Under the pieces are notes generated by a model. It saw nothing but the letters and a program-made list of their open reading frames with translations, made no database searches and was not told the DNA's origin. Positions 5,364 through 5,489 of a stretch of DNA of 5,489 nt are shown here, one piece after another; position 1 is the stretch's first letter; each line of letters opens with the position of its first letter. Source of the DNA: Gammaproteobacteria bacterium (GTDB taxonomy: Bacteria; Pseudomonadota; Gammaproteobacteria; S144-34); NCBI GenBank assembly GCA_015494165.1, contig WGBS01000065.1:1-5489 (forward strand), in the 5' to 3' direction. The position numbers and the translations under genes were made by a program.

Positions 5364-5489
5364 ATGGGCGAGGGAGCCGAGGCGGCGCAGCTCGCGCTCG
5401 AGCCCGCGGGCGAGGGTGCCGTGCACGTGCGCGCGGCGGGGGCCTGGACCGTGCGCGGCATCGAGGCGCTCGCGCGCGCCCCGCTGCCG
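5364..5489 (+). CDS. Partial gene: STAS-like N-terminus, possibly an MlaE-type ABC transporter permease
   Basis: An ATG at 5364 opens a 42-codon frame that runs off the right edge without a stop. It is the only start after the in-frame TGA at 5301. Nearly all codons end in G or C, as in the other real genes. The segment VHVRAAGAWTVRGIEALAR looks like the beta strand and following helix of a STAS-like domain, as found at the N-terminus of fused STAS-MlaE permeases of phospholipid-transport (Mla-like) ABC systems. A stand-alone STAS/MlaB-like protein is the alternative. No good Shine-Dalgarno is seen upstream. The gene is divergent from the redoxin operon. The assignment rests on a short fragment and is tentative. 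Confidence 0.45.
   Translation, partial: MGEGAEAAQLALEPAGEGAVHVRAAGAWTVRGIEALARAPLP

Overview
This is a very GC-rich stretch of bacterial chromosome. Almost every codon in the coding frames ends in G or C, so long spurious antisense ORFs are everywhere. The gene content points to a high-GC proteobacterium, perhaps a gammaproteobacterium. The evidence is a short-form alpha-glucan phosphorylase, a SixA-type phosphatase, a CNHC redoxin and the likely start of a STAS/MlaE-type permease. No rRNA or other strong marker fixes the taxon.

Layout from left to right. (1) On the + strand, a membrane-anchored protein of unknown function, probably cut by the left edge, runs to 663. Its stop overlaps by ATGA the start of a compact cytosolic Hanks-type Ser/Thr kinase (660-1472), so the two are very likely co-translated. 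(2) The kinase gene ends 9 bp from the end of a convergent minus-strand group of three tightly spaced genes. In transcription order these are a CxxC thioredoxin-like/PRX-like protein (5086-4505), a SixA-like phosphohistidine phosphatase (4494-4027) and an alpha-glucan (glycogen) phosphorylase (4004-1482). Gaps of 10 and 22 nt, and a ribosome binding site overlapping the first stop codon, support one operon. (3) The divergent intergenic region 5087-5363 is relatively AT-rich and rich in hairpins. It holds a 39-bp near-perfect palindrome (19-bp arms), two smaller GC-rich hairpins and a second palindrome (13-bp arms, 3-nt loop). A good -10-like hexamer for the minus operon abuts the first palindrome. 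(4) On the + strand an ORF starts at 5364 and runs off the right edge. It resembles the STAS-like N-terminus of an MlaE-type ABC transporter permease.

Functionally, the minus operon mixes glycogen breakdown (glucose-1-phosphate release) with a phosphohistidine phosphatase and a thiol redox protein, and a Ser/Thr kinase is transcribed toward it. A regulatory link between these is only a hypothesis. I see no defence system, CRISPR array, IS element or RNA gene. The two items that most repay a second look are the palindrome cluster, which may be a dispersed repeat or an operator, and the paired lysine/threonine substitutions in the kinase active site.
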